From Cymbomonas tetramitiformis (taxonomy: Eukaryota > Chlorophyta > Pyramimonadophyceae > Pyramimonadales > Pyramimonadaceae), in NCBI GenBank assembly GCA_001247695.2, contig LGRX02033442.1:1-64000 (forward strand): a stretch of DNA of 64,000 nucleotides, read 5' to 3'. Below are positions 20,804 to 30,058 of the stretch, in pieces. A program made the translations under genes and the position numbers. The stretch's first letter is position 1, and the number at the start of each line of letters is the position of its first letter. The notes beneath the pieces are model-generated. The model searched no databases and was not told the DNA's origin. It saw only the letters and a program-made list of their open reading frames with translations.

Positions 20804-21870
20804 TGTCCACTACCCTTCGGTACATAGGGATGTACCCAAGGGCCTTAGGTACATAACGATGTACCTAAGCCGTACATATCAAATCAAGGCCCAAATCCGA
20901 CGTTTTGTGCTCCTTGTAGTGACAATTAACCAATAGACACCCTCTTCTATCGATATTACGATCCAACATTCGTATCCGACCCGTACAATATACGCTCCGA
21001 TGCATTCAAAATCACTCTTTTTGAAGAAAACAAAAAAAAACCAGGTCAAAATAAATGTTTTCCCGTCATATTCGGCAAGCTCGTCATTTTTCTCTTTGCG
21101 AACGTTCTGCTGGATCTTGGTAGTAGACCTCGATAAACTTTAATTCCTATGTAGTTGGAAAAAAAAAAACATTGCCCCTCCGCGCTATTGACCTCGCTCG
21201 CGGCATCCGTTTCCAACATGGCCGCTCGTCGCGCAATACGGCAGCTCCGTCAAGGACGCGAAGTGAAGGCACACGCTGCAGCCTTCGACTCCAAGTGGAG
21301 TTCCGCAAGCGAACGGCAGAAACCCGACGTTCCTGAGTTCTCCGACGGTATCCATACAAGCCTCTAACCCCACCTGATGAATATCGTTCACTCGTACGTG
21401 CGAACCCCTAAGGCGAAATAACAATTTTCGTGAATGCACATGTTGTGGGATCAGGTATAGGTACCTACAAAGGCGTGTTGAGTGAAGGCGTGCTTGAGTG
21501 TTTAAATGCAAACCCCTGAAATCACAACTGCCCTAAGGGGTGTTAAATACCATTGTAACAAATATGTATCGATATTCATCATTTAGCGGTCGTACACATG
21601 CATCAGACGCGATGTACCTAAGGGATGTACCTAAGATTTTCGGAGTTTTGAAAATGTATATTTTCTGGAAATTGTCAATATTGATGACCTGCCTAGACTA
21701 TCGTATTGAGCTAAATACCATAAACCAAATGCTTCAGGGCGAAAAGGGACATGTCAACAATGGCTGAAATGGGCCACACGACCCCGCGTCGAGAATTTGG
21801 CTCACCGCGGCATTAAACGCACACGTATAGTTAGGTACATCGCGATGTACCTAAGCGTGGGTAGTGGACA
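20804..21870. mobile_element. Non-autonomous inverted-repeat element (1067 bp) inserted in copy B gag
   Basis: The ends are inverted: tgtccactaccc at 20804 and gggtagtggaca ending at 21870. They are flanked by ccaa on both sides (20800-20803 and 21871-21874). Subterminal gtacctaag/cttaggtac words occur at both ends and inside. No coding frame of note. If the element and one ccaa are skipped, the gag frame runs on for about 32 more codons to TGA at 20708-20710, so the insertion truncated gag. I cannot assign a superfamily from a 4-bp duplication. Confidence 0.8.
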
Positions 21871-24800
21871 CCAAATCCTCCCATTCTGTCTCCAGCGCTG
21901 CGATATGAGATTCATTTGCAGCGCGGCAGCGTGCCAAACGAGCTGGGGCGTCAGCAATCCAGGCTCGTTTCTTGGCCTCGTCGGGACAGTTAGCCCATAA
22001 ATGGGAGTCAGAGTTGCAGACGTAGCATCGGCGTGGCGGCCTGGTCAATCCCGCCGGGCTGGGCGGCACGGCGTGCTGCACCCTGAGGTCGGCGGGGTCG
22101 AGGTCAGTAGCATCTTCCTCCCCAGCGTCCTGCACGGCGTTAAGTCTGGAGGACGAGCGACCATTCCTCCAGGCAGGACTTCGGTTCGCAGGTGCAGAGA
22201 CGGGAGAGGTTCGCGCTGCGGTCAGAGCTTCACTGCGCTCCAATTTGGTGGCCACAGTGATGATATGCTGCAGCGCGGTGGATCCGGGATGATTGCTTTC
22301 CCAATCCGCTGGACTTTGCAGATCCAACCGATCCTCAATAAGGCGATCCATCACAGCTTGCTTCAGTCGCAGTCCAGACCAGAACTGATATAATAGCTGC
22401 TGTTGGCTGATGGCGTGGCAGTTGGGCATGGCGTCTGCCAATAACTGGACTACCTCGTGCCAGGATACCAGACGAGTGGCGAACATACGCGCAGTCTCTT
22501 CTCGTCGCTGCGCCATGCGCATCACGGTCCCCGCTAGTCCTACCAGCGCGATGTCATCCAGTACGCTCCTGGCTACGTCGGCCAGGAAAGGCGCCAAAGT
22601 GGCGTAACGCCGGTTCCAGGCCTCCGAGTTCAACATTCCACCTTGCTTGAGAAAAGTTAGGGATCGCGGCTGTAGTTTGCGTTGAGCCACTTCCTTCAAG
22701 ATCTCCGGCATGGTGATTATGGTTAGGTCTAGGCGATAAGCACTCATGCGACCCAGGGCGAAGGTGACTACGCCCATTGACAGAAAATTGACCAGCGCTT
22801 CAGAAAAAGGTGGAAGCGCGGCAATATCTGCGTCAGTGGTGATTAGGTCAGCGGAGGAGGGGTACATAGGAATGTCTCTGATCAGCTTGAGCACATCAGC
22901 CACTGTCTTGGATTCTCGGTAGACATCACTTGGGGAAGCCGCTCCCATAAGATCGTGGTGCCCTGGGAATTGAGAAAGGCGCTGGTCTACTGGCAGGAGT
23001 CCCGGGGCCGCTGGCAAGGAATTTCCAGGCGATCTGTACTCTGCTGCGCTGGGAACACCAGAGGGAAACCGGTTGACGCCCAGTCTAGCCGGTACTGTGG
23101 CGGGAGTTGGTTGGTTGCCAGCCGCCATTCCTCTAAACAAGTACGCCTCGGAAGATGAAAATGCTGCCCAAATTTGGAGTCCCAGGGGGTCAAATTCTGT
23201 CAACTCGGACTCTAAGGTATTTTCCGCGATGGTTACCCATGAGTACAAGGGCAGGCGTCTCTGCTGAGTTCCAGTACGGCTTTCCGCGCAACGCCGCGCT
23301 TCATCCACTTGCGTTTTCTCCACTTCCAGAGTGAAAGCGTCACTGTCCTCAATCTCAGTCAGGCGCACAGGAGTATGCACTGACCCATGCTGCGCCAGGT
23401 CTTGGATGTCCACTCCGATGTGCCGCATAGTCATCCAAATCCGATTGGTATCGGTTATGAAGTGACTGGCGCTTCCAGGCATGGTTGGCAGTCGGTAAGA
23501 GTATTGTGCCTCAGCGCCGTGGCTGACAGTAACTGCGGAGGAAGAGGACAGATGATTTCTCAACCAGAAGGAGGCTCCTTCTAAAGTCCATAGCAACACG
23601 TCTAAACGCCTGTGTCGTGGCTCACCATTGTCTGAAGGCGGGGGCGAGTTTCCTGGTGACGGTTGATCAGGCTCAGCGGAGTCAGAAGGCGATGAGCCGG
23701 TAGCCGGTGGATCTGGCTGAAATGGTGCCGGCGCCGGATGAGCCGGTGCCGGAGCCGGTTGAGTCGGTGCTGGAGCCGGTTGAGCCGGTGCGGGAACCGG
23801 TTGAGCCGGTGCTGGTACCAGCCAGAGACCTGATCCAGCTGCTGGCGCCGGTGCACCTGGTAAACCGCTCGCCCATCCTAAGGTGTGCTGGTAGGGCGTC
23901 ATAGGTGGAGCGCCCACTGCTGGTAGAACCGAAGTCAGATGCGGATAATGTTGGAGCACTTGCTGATGCAGATTTTGCATGTACTCTGATACCTCTAACA
24001 TCATCTGATTCTGCATTAGGGATTGATGCTGAGAGTTCAGTGCGGGGACAGAGGCATCTGAGGGCGTTCTGGCTGAGGCGGGGTCAGAGAAGAGTGCTCT
24101 GCGCTGTTCTGCCAGGCGCTGCTGGTTCTGTTCCCATCTCTGATGGCGCCTCTCCCGGCGAGAAAGCTGGTTCACTGAGTCTGAGTTCAGAGGTAAGTTT
24201 CTGACTGGAATTCTGCTGAGGACATCTGCTTGAGAAGGGGGTTCGATGACTGGTAGGTTGCGGTTAAGATGCGGCTGGTAGGCTGCGAGTCCAATGCTAC
24301 GCCTGAGTGCGAGGTCTGCGTAACTGACTGAGCTGACTGGCTGCTCCGTAGTTGTTGAGGTCAGCGAGGTAGTCAAAGGTCTGGACTCGCGGTTCAACAG
24401 GGACTCGGGCATATCCGTAGTTGTTGAGGTCAGCGAGGTAGTCAAAGGTCTGGACTCGCGGTTCAACAGGGACTCGGGCATATCCGTAGTTGTTGAGGTC
24501 AGCGAGGTAGTCAAAGGTCTGGACTCGCAGTTCAACAGGGACTCGAGCATATCCGTAACCGTAGCTGCCTCCGTAGTCGCCTGAGTCAGTGAGGGCGTCA
24601 GTGAAGTTGCCTCGCTGTCTATCTCGGACTCGAAAGTCACCGATAACCTTGCCATAGAGTCACCGATCACCTTAGGTTCCGTAACGGTATCGGTAATCGG
24701 TGAGGTCAGCGAATGCCCAGAACATGCTATGCTTATGTGGCGTGGGCCACCTGTCAAGCCGGAGCCACCTGTCCTCCCCGCTGCCCCCACCTCCCCGTTG

Positions 24801-25867
24801 CTTGTTGAGGAGGGAGTTGGATGCATTGAGTGTGCCATGAGTTCGCCAGCAATGCTTTGGTGCGTGTCCTCTGACCTCCCCGCTGCCCCCACACCCCCTT
24901 GGTTAGGGCGCGGAGTCCAGGCGAGATTCTCACCCGGCTGCTGGCGCTTTCGCCAGTTGGCCACATCAGAGCGGGAAGGAAATTGACGAAGTCCTGGTTT
25001 CTGCTCATTCGCCTCATTCTGCATGTCCTGCTCACATGCTGCAATTTTGACCTCGGTCATTTCGCGCACGGCGATCGGGTCGCGAGGTGGTCGGTCAGCC
25101 GGTAGAGGTTGTCCCACAGAGGCTGCTCCCGCGGACTCAGCCTGAAGCGCGTTCTCGCTGAATGGCGTGGGCAGCTGGCCGTGCGGGGAGGTCATCACCG
25201 TAGCTCCAGACCAAGTGTGTGGAGTCCTGTAGGGGTTCAAAGGACTTCGCGGTCTTGGAGCTGGAGGACTCATGTCGCGCGTCCGTGGTGGGCTCCTGCA
25301 GCGCGGCGGTGGCGGGGTCCGGTCTCGAGTCCGAGGCGGGCTTCGCTGGCGCGGAGCTGGAGGGCTCAGGTCGCGGCTTCCTGGCAATCGCAGGATGCCA
25401 GGGGAAGGAGAGGTCAAGTTGACATACCGCTGGGGAGTCGCCCTCATGTTTCGCCCTGCACCAGGGGTGTCAACAGTCAGCACCCTTGGTGACGCCGCTC
25501 TTGCATGACGCAGGGGCGGATTAGGGCGCGGTTTAGGTACCGTTACAGCCTCCTCCAGGGAAGGTGTCACACAAGCGGTTCCAGAGTCCAGAGCCAGAGG
25601 AGTCACGCTGTTAAACTCAGGAGCATCAGCTGACAGGGTCGACTTCTTCTTGGGTATCTGGAAGCTTGGCGCACCTGCTGCTGTCGCAGCCTGTGGCGGC
25701 TGACCCGGAGAGGGCGCCTTGTAGGTGCCCTTCGCCCCCTTGCCAGTGGTTCCAGTGGCTGCAGCACCTCTCGTGCTGCGCTGGCTGGCCTGTCGTCCCC
25801 TTGTACGCCTGGGAGTCGACGTAGGCGACGTTGGAGGTGAGCGTCCCGTGTTGGCGTTTTGCATCAT
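21851..25867 (-). CDS. gag: Ty3/gypsy gag, C-terminally truncated (copy B)
   Basis: An ATG frame of 1338 residues, very long for a gag. The N-terminal half is low-complexity, rich in Pro, Ser, Thr and Arg (repeated PR-S-P-P-R-T-R-D). A 69-bp unit is present three times in frame (about 24345-24550) and a PAPA-Q repeat follows (about 23715-23830). The retrotransposon gag/capsid region is in the C-terminal third. A single CCHC knuckle (CYVCNSDSHLWANC, residue ~1280) would bind RNA. The present stop lies 20 bp inside the nested inverted-repeat element; the original acidic C-terminus (ending 20708) is separated from it. Loss of that tail may or may not impair the protein. Confidence 0.88.
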   Translation of the reverse strand: MMQNANTGRSPPTSPTSTPRRTRGRQASQRSTRGAAATGTTGKGAKGTYKAPSPGQPPQAATAAGAPSFQIPKKKSTLSADAPEFNSVTPLALDSGTACVTPSLEEAVTVPKPRPNPPLRHARAASPRVLTVDTPGAGRNMRATPQRYVNLTSPSPGILRLPGSRDLSPPAPRQRSPPRTRDRTPPPPRCRSPPRTRDMSPPAPRPRSPLNPYRTPHTWSGATVMTSPHGQLPTPFSENALQAESAGAASVGQPLPADRPPRDPIAVREMTEVKIAACEQDMQNEANEQKPGLRQFPSRSDVANWRKRQQPGENLAWTPRPNQGGVGAAGRSEDTHQSIAGELMAHSMHPTPSSTSNGEVGAAGRTGGSGLTGGPRHISIACSGHSLTSPITDTVTEPKVIGDSMARLSVTFESEIDSEATSLTPSLTQATTEAATVTDMLESLLNCESRPLTTSLTSTTTDMPESLLNRESRPLTTSLTSTTTDMPESLLNRESRPLTTSLTSTTTEQPVSSVSYADLALRRSIGLAAYQPHLNRNLPVIEPPSQADVLSRIPVRNLPLNSDSVNQLSRRERRHQRWEQNQQRLAEQRRALFSDPASARTPSDASVPALNSQHQSLMQNQMMLEVSEYMQNLHQQVLQHYPHLTSVLPAVGAPPMTPYQHTLGWASGLPGAPAPAAGSGLWLVPAPAQPVPAPAQPAPAPTQPAPAPAHPAPAPFQPDPPATGSSPSDSAEPDQPSPGNSPPPSDNGEPRHRRLDVLLWTLEGASFWLRNHLSSSSAVTVSHGAEAQYSYRLPTMPGSASHFITDTNRIWMTMRHIGVDIQDLAQHGSVHTPVRLTEIEDSDAFTLEVEKTQVDEARRCAESRTGTQQRRLPLYSWVTIAENTLESELTEFDPLGLQIWAAFSSSEAYLFRGMAAGNQPTPATVPARLGVNRFPSGVPSAAEYRSPGNSLPAAPGLLPVDQRLSQFPGHHDLMGAASPSDVYRESKTVADVLKLIRDIPMYPSSADLITTDADIAALPPFSEALVNFLSMGVVTFALGRMSAYRLDLTIITMPEILKEVAQRKLQPRSLTFLKQGGMLNSEAWNRRYATLAPFLADVARSVLDDIALVGLAGTVMRMAQRREETARMFATRLVSWHEVVQLLADAMPNCHAISQQQLLYQFWSGLRLKQAVMDRLIEDRLDLQSPADWESNHPGSTALQHIITVATKLERSEALTAARTSPVSAPANRSPAWRNGRSSSRLNAVQDAGEEDATDLDPADLRVQHAVPPSPAGLTRPPRRCYVCNSDSHLWANCPDEAKKRAWIADAPARLARCRAANESHIAALETEWEDLVSTTHA

Positions 25868-26721
25868 GTTGAAATTAAGAGTGGCAAAGTGTAAATCTGA
25901 CCGTTGGGGAAGTCAAATCTGTCCAATTTGGCAAATTCCCCCAGAACACTCAGAAAAATATTTCCTCGTAGCAGTGGAAGTCGTGGTGAACAAAGAAATA
26001 TGCTTTCCAGAGTGAAATGCAGTTTTTGGTGGCCAAATTTCAAAAATGGAGTGTTGATCGGCAGTTTGGCTAATTTCTTGGCGGCCATCCCGGAGCAATC
26101 CAGACTAATTGGCCAGGTCCCAGTATTGGAGACTATTTTTTTCCTTCAAAGAATATAAAAAAAATAGAAAACTATCCTTCTGGGCTCCCGTTTCCTTCTA
26201 TGTAGTCTGATGGGCTCAAATTTGTCTAATTTTGCTCTGCCGTGCCGGTTGGCCATCCCAATTTAAAATGTAGCGATCTATGAGGACCCAGGTCTCGGGG
26301 CCAGGTTCCAAACGACAAAAAACTATCAAGAAACGTCTGGAATTTTTGTGTCTACGTTAAAACTGTCTCCGAGGTCCTCTTTTCTCAATCTGACCACTGG
26401 TCCACTTTTCACTCTCCGTTCGGGTCAATCTGGCTGTTAATCCCGGTAGATTTGAGTTGCTGGCGGCTTCTTTTCCCACTTTCTGACCATTTTGCAGCAT
26501 AACAGTTTTGGAAAATCGCCTGTTTGCATGCAGGGTGAAAGTCAGGGGGCAAAAAGGGCGCAGAGCAATACCACTTCCAAGTGAAGACTTCTTGAGCACG
26601 TGACTGTATCCGAGCCGGAGCTCAAGGGTCAGTCAGAGGTAAATCTGCTTCAATCTTGGGGCACAGGTCCGTAGTCGGCAATTTTGCAGTGTACAAAATT
26701 GCAATGTTCTAGATAAACAGT
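25868..26721 (-). other. 5' leader of copy B
   Basis: 854 bp between gag and the 5' LTR with no convincing frame. The bases directly after the LTR (minus strand actgtttatctagaac) should contain the primer-binding site, but I do not recognise the complementary tRNA. Confidence 0.6.
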
Positions 26722-28044
26722 TGAACAAGGCTACAATTCAAGCAATTGCAATATCTTTATGGCAGGAAAGATTGACCAGTAAATTAACAGGTTGAGCAAC
26801 AGCTCCTCCAAATAGTTACTTCAAGTTAGAACAGCCTCCAAATGGGCAATATTCATGTCTTATACTTTCAAGGCGCGCAATTCATATCTCTAATCGATCT
26901 GTCCCATGTCGGCTGGCATATCATCATCTGCCACCTATACAAATCCTAATCAGAGAATCTGCATTTGGACAATCCTAATCAAGACAGTTGATTTCATTGT
27001 CCCTTGCTGATCTTTGCCTTCTTCCTACGAGGAGCCACGTCCAGCACTTCTTCTTCATCACTGTCACTGCTCATGGTGCATTTCAAATGAGTGATATAAT
27101 CATGTGTCCAACATCTCGGATATTTCTTAGATTGCCTCTTCGTCTCTTCAGACACCCCAGCCTTATTCTCAACCATTGAAGTCAATCCAGTATCCGACCC
27201 ATATGGTTTCTTTGGTGGTACATGAACAGTTTCCACCACAGAGGCTGGGGCATCCTCAGATATGGCCTCAGACTTCTGCTCGGTAATAGGCTGATCATCG
27301 GGCTGAACAGGTGAGGTCGGGGAGGTGCCCTTTGGTACCCAGTGAAGTTCACCCTTCTCATCCATGATCAATTGCAGTCCCAGTCTCTTCAACCTTCGAG
27401 CTTCAGCTTGTTCTTCAGCATCGTCAGCTACCAAGTCATCGAACTCGCTGACGTCATCCTCGGTGTCATCATATTCAGGCGAAGTTGGCTCCCATTTCGG
27501 ACTGGCAGTGTCCATGTCATATATGACACCCGCGTCATCTTTGTCATCCGAATCTGGTAGCTTCTCCTTACTGTTAGTGACACCTGCGTCATCATTGTCA
27601 TCAGAATCCGGTAACTTCTCCTTACTCCATGACACAGCGCCTGTACCCGAATCTTCACTGTTCGTAGGCGCTGAGTGTATAGGCTTACGCCCCTTGTAGG
27701 GAATTCCACGATATTCGTCATCGTCAATCACAATCGTCGGATTCCAGTACGCGATCCCAACGCGGCTGATCGGTAATGAGAATGGCGCTACCGGCGCCTT
27801 CAACTGAGTGGCGTCTTCTAGAAACCAGCCGCCGCCCCTATTACGCTCCCAGCGGCGTAGCGCACCAGAAGGGTGTACGATAATATGCTGCCAGCTATAA
27901 TCAAGTCCAGGCTTTCGCTCCCCATAGTACGAAGTCAATGGCTCGGGAGTCCCCTTCCGAGCCCATTGCCATCTCACTGCCCCAGTATGCATAAATACAA
28001 TATGCCAATCGAATGGCTTGGCCGGGCTATTGTTCCCTGGCACA
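26722..28044 (-). repeat. 5' LTR of copy B (1323 bp)
   Basis: Copy of 11695-13017 with about two substitutions (for example near 27608 and 27630). It would carry the promoter for the genomic transcript; no TATA box is obvious because coding sequence occupies most of it. Confidence 0.95.
26994..28043 (-). CDS. LTR-encoded 349-codon ORF (5' LTR copy)
   Basis: Same frame as in the 3' LTR, and the few differences have not broken it. Retention of a long frame in both LTRs is partly a copying effect, because LTRs are homogenised at each transposition. Its intactness in an element with only about two LTR differences does not by itself prove selection. Confidence 0.6.
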   Translation of the reverse strand: MPGNNSPAKPFDWHIVFMHTGAVRWQWARKGTPEPLTSYYGERKPGLDYSWQHIIVHPSGALRRWERNRGGGWFLEDATQLKAPVAPFSLPISRVGIAYWNPTIVIDDDEYRGIPYKGRKPIHSAPTNSEDSGTGAVSWSKEKLPDSDDNDDAGVTNSKEKLPDSDDKDDAGVIYDMDTASPKWEPTSPEYDDTEDDVSEFDDLVADDAEEQAEARRLKRLGLQLIMDEKGELHWVPKGTSPTSPVQPDDQPITEQKSEAISEDAPASVVETVHVPPKKPYGSDTGLTSMVENKAGVSEETKRQSKKYPRCWTHDYITHLKCTMSSDSDEEEVLDVAPRRKKAKISKGQ

Positions 28045-28049
28045 TCCTT

Positions 28050-28433
28050 CCTGAGTCAGATGTAGTAACAGAGGAGGCAGAACGGTGGAAGTCTCTGGAT
28101 ATCAACCTTGTTCGTCGGTTTGTCGATAAGGGCACCGAGTTGCTCAATGAGTTTGCTTTGATGCATGAGGTTAGAAACCGTTTCCCACTTCACTTCATTG
28201 TTTTCAAGCAAGTCTCTTCCCACATTGCGCATGAGGGCAATGCCGAAAACTTGTTTTCACTCGCTGGGAATATTGCAGATCTCAACAAGGACCCTGCTGC
28301 TTATCTTGCCATGCAGACGCGGGTGGCTGTCAACAGTAAAGTGTATATGCCTCCTGCGCAGCACGTCTGGAACAGATTCAAAACCAAATACAGTTGCAAC
28401 GGGACCCTAGAGGAGGAAGAACAATTAGGCTGA
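28050..28433 (+). pseudogene. hAT transposase C-terminal part
   Basis: The frame continues from 11694 after the copy B insertion and ends at TGA 28431-28433. It contains the hAT C-terminal dimerisation signature: a run from FPLHFIVFKQVSSHIAHEGN through ENLFSLAGNI (about 28188-28275), then KVYMPPAQHVW. The hAT catalytic core is not recognisable in the preceding 11001-11694 part, so this transposase is probably deleted as well as interrupted. Confidence 0.8.
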
Positions 28434-29076
28434 GACAATAACTATTAGGAGTTATAGTGCCTGGCTGAAAGAACCAGTTGCGTGGTCTCAAATGGAATAT
28501 ACTTGAATATATTGCAAGGAATATTTGGTAATTTTGCAATGAATCTTGAACTATTTTACTTCGAACATTTGAATACATATGCATGAGAAATGTATATTGT
28601 TGTGTTCCCTGCCAGATTGGTTGCTGCAGTCGGTGATTAGCTCATGTTGTTGTAGTGAATTATACCGGAATAGTTCTCATCTCCACTATCACATTCGCGT
28701 GACTCCGGAGTATTTCGAATCTCCGGAATATTTCTAATCTCCACTATCACATTCGACATTCGCGTGACTCCGGAATACTATTCGTATTTCTCACTCTCCA
28801 CTATCACATTCGCGTGACTCCGGAATAATATTTCTAATCTCCGTCCACCCACCCACCACCCGCTCGCCACCCGCCCGCGCACCGCCCGCCCACCGCACGT
28901 TCAATTTGCTCCAATTCAAATTTGACCGATTTCCGTGATTTTGACTTAAAATATCCATGGGTTGTGGGTAAATCATGGGTTTTCCATTTTTTACGAACCC
29001 AGCCCATGGATATTCGTTTCGGGAAAAACCCAGCCCATGGATATCATTTTTAAAAAATACCCATGTATGGATATGT
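28434..29076. other. Right subterminal region of the hAT element
   Basis: No gene. Three copies of a ~55-60-bp unit (ctccactatcacattcgcgt then gactccgga) lie at about 28678-28830, followed by a C-rich ccacccgcccg stretch (28845-28895) and the subterminal cccagcccatggatat motifs near the end. Confidence 0.7.
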
Positions 29077-29093
29077 AATCATGAACAGGATTG
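29077..29093 (-). repeat. Right terminal inverted repeat of the hAT element
   Basis: Reverse complement of 10625-10641, followed at once by the target duplication ctaaaaac (29094-29101). Confidence 0.9.
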
Positions 29094-29149
29094 CTAAAAA
29101 CATTGGACGGCTCAATTTTAGTTGGGCACCCCGAACGCCCCAAGTTTCT

Positions 29150-29231
29150 CAGTTTTCTAATCAGCTGCGGCTACATAGCCCAGCTTGCATGACACATATG
29201 ACACATATGTGAATGGAACCCGGCCGGTGCA
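29150..29231 (-). repeat. DIRS split direct repeat B2 (terminal)
   Basis: 82 bp matching 29965-30046, starting cagttttctaatcagctgcg and ending at gccggtgca. It marks the 3' end of the element. Confidence 0.88.
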
Positions 29232-29663
29232 CTGCGTGTGGAATTACAAAAATAATAATACGAAAAATCCAGATGTGCCACAAACCAAGGACTCCCGTCA
29301 GACAGGAATCAGGGTCCCTCGACCCGACTGCCGACCCCAGCCTTCTGCATGCGGGCACATGCCCCTCGTGCCAAAGGACTGAGGCCCGCAAATACTATCA
29401 TTACCCTAAAGAGTACAGACTATGGACCCAAAATGCTATGCTAGGGCTGAAACCCTCAAAAAGCATAATTACCCGCTCCAGCACAGAGTCAGGCACGACA
29501 GCAATAACAAAGCCATCACCTAGCAAAGCCTACTGAACAGTGCCTAGATGAGAAGCAGCATGAGGCGGCTTCGCAGCCCCCCATCGAAGGATAACTATAG
29601 CTACCTCTCATCACAGCGGTCGGCACTGAACAGGCACAGGTCCTAGTCTCCTCTACCTACACT

Positions 29664-29785
29664 CTAATGAGCCGACTGCCCCTCTGCGGGCCGAATCTGC
29701 ACGGCCTCCAGCTCAGAGCCCAGCTGCTCCAGGTCCTCCAAGTCCTGCAGCTCCTGCACTGAAAGCGGCCTCTCCTCATCCGTAC
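29664..29785 (-). CDS. Small acidic ORF in the DIRS A2-B2 spacer
   Basis: A 39-codon open frame without its own ATG, preceded by a good 3' splice site (ttgtgattcag) and ending in TAG. It is acidic and leucine-rich, with repeated LEDLEQL-type heptads suggesting a short coiled coil. The RT frame is preceded by a similar site (tgtgtttcag, 33890 area), which hints at splicing in this element. Function unknown. Confidence 0.3.
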
Positions 29786-29810
29786 CTGAATCACAAGGGA
29801 GGGCGGGTGG

Positions 29811-29969
29811 GAAAGTCCACACAAGTCCACAGTAACACGGCAAGAGGCCCTCTCAGTCCGTAGCTGGCCTCTTATGCCTCCGACTGATCAGAAAACCTCA
29901 GTTTTCAGATCTGCTCCGGATGACAGTCATACTGCCTGTCATCCTACACTGATCAGAAAACCATCAGTT
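29811..29969 (-). repeat. DIRS split direct repeat A2
   Basis: 159 bp matching A1 at 34947-35104 with a small number of changes. It is fused directly to B1, so this junction has the sequence expected of the circle junction of the element's cDNA. Confidence 0.88.
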
Positions 29970-30046
29970 TTCTAATCAGCTGCGGCTACATAGCCCAGCT
30001 TGCATGACACATATGACACATATGTGAATGGAACCCGGCCGGTGCA
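29965..30046 (-). repeat. DIRS split direct repeat B1
   Basis: 82 bp matching B2 at 29150-29231; overlaps A2 by the shared cagtt. Confidence 0.88.
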
Positions 30047-30058
30047 AGCACACAAAGA

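Larger units (their letters stand above)
11695..28044 (-). mobile_element. Ty3/gypsy chromovirus copy B, complete, 16.35 kb
   Basis: Two 1323-bp LTRs (11695-13017 and 26722-28044) differ at only about two positions in what I compared. They are flanked by a perfect 5-bp target duplication, tcctt, at 11690-11694 and 28045-28049. On the minus strand the order is 5' LTR, leader, gag, pol with two methyltransferase domains, polypurine tract, 3' LTR. It belongs to a different family from copies A and C: the pol architecture is shared, but the proteins are clearly diverged and the LTRs unrelated. It lies inside a hAT element and itself carries a nested 1.07-kb element in gag. Confidence 0.96.
10625..29093 (+). 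mobile_element. hAT-type DNA transposon, split by Ty3/gypsy copy B
   Basis: The ends are inverted repeats: caatcctgttcatgatt at 10625-10641 and its reverse complement at 29077-29093. They are flanked by a perfect 8-bp target duplication, ctaaaaac, at 10617-10624 and 29094-29101; 8 bp is the hAT superfamily signature. Subterminal aacccagcccatggatat words occur near both ends (10692, 10721, 28997 and 29029), as expected for transposase-binding motifs. Without the nested retrotransposon and its 5-bp duplication the element is about 2.1 kb. A hAT C-terminal dimerisation region at 28050-28433 supports the class. At this size it is probably internally deleted. Confidence 0.9.

Noticed and set aside
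21147..21511. Short frames in the gag-pol gap of copy B
   Set aside because: Inside the nested inverted-repeat element; no domain, and not needed to explain the region.
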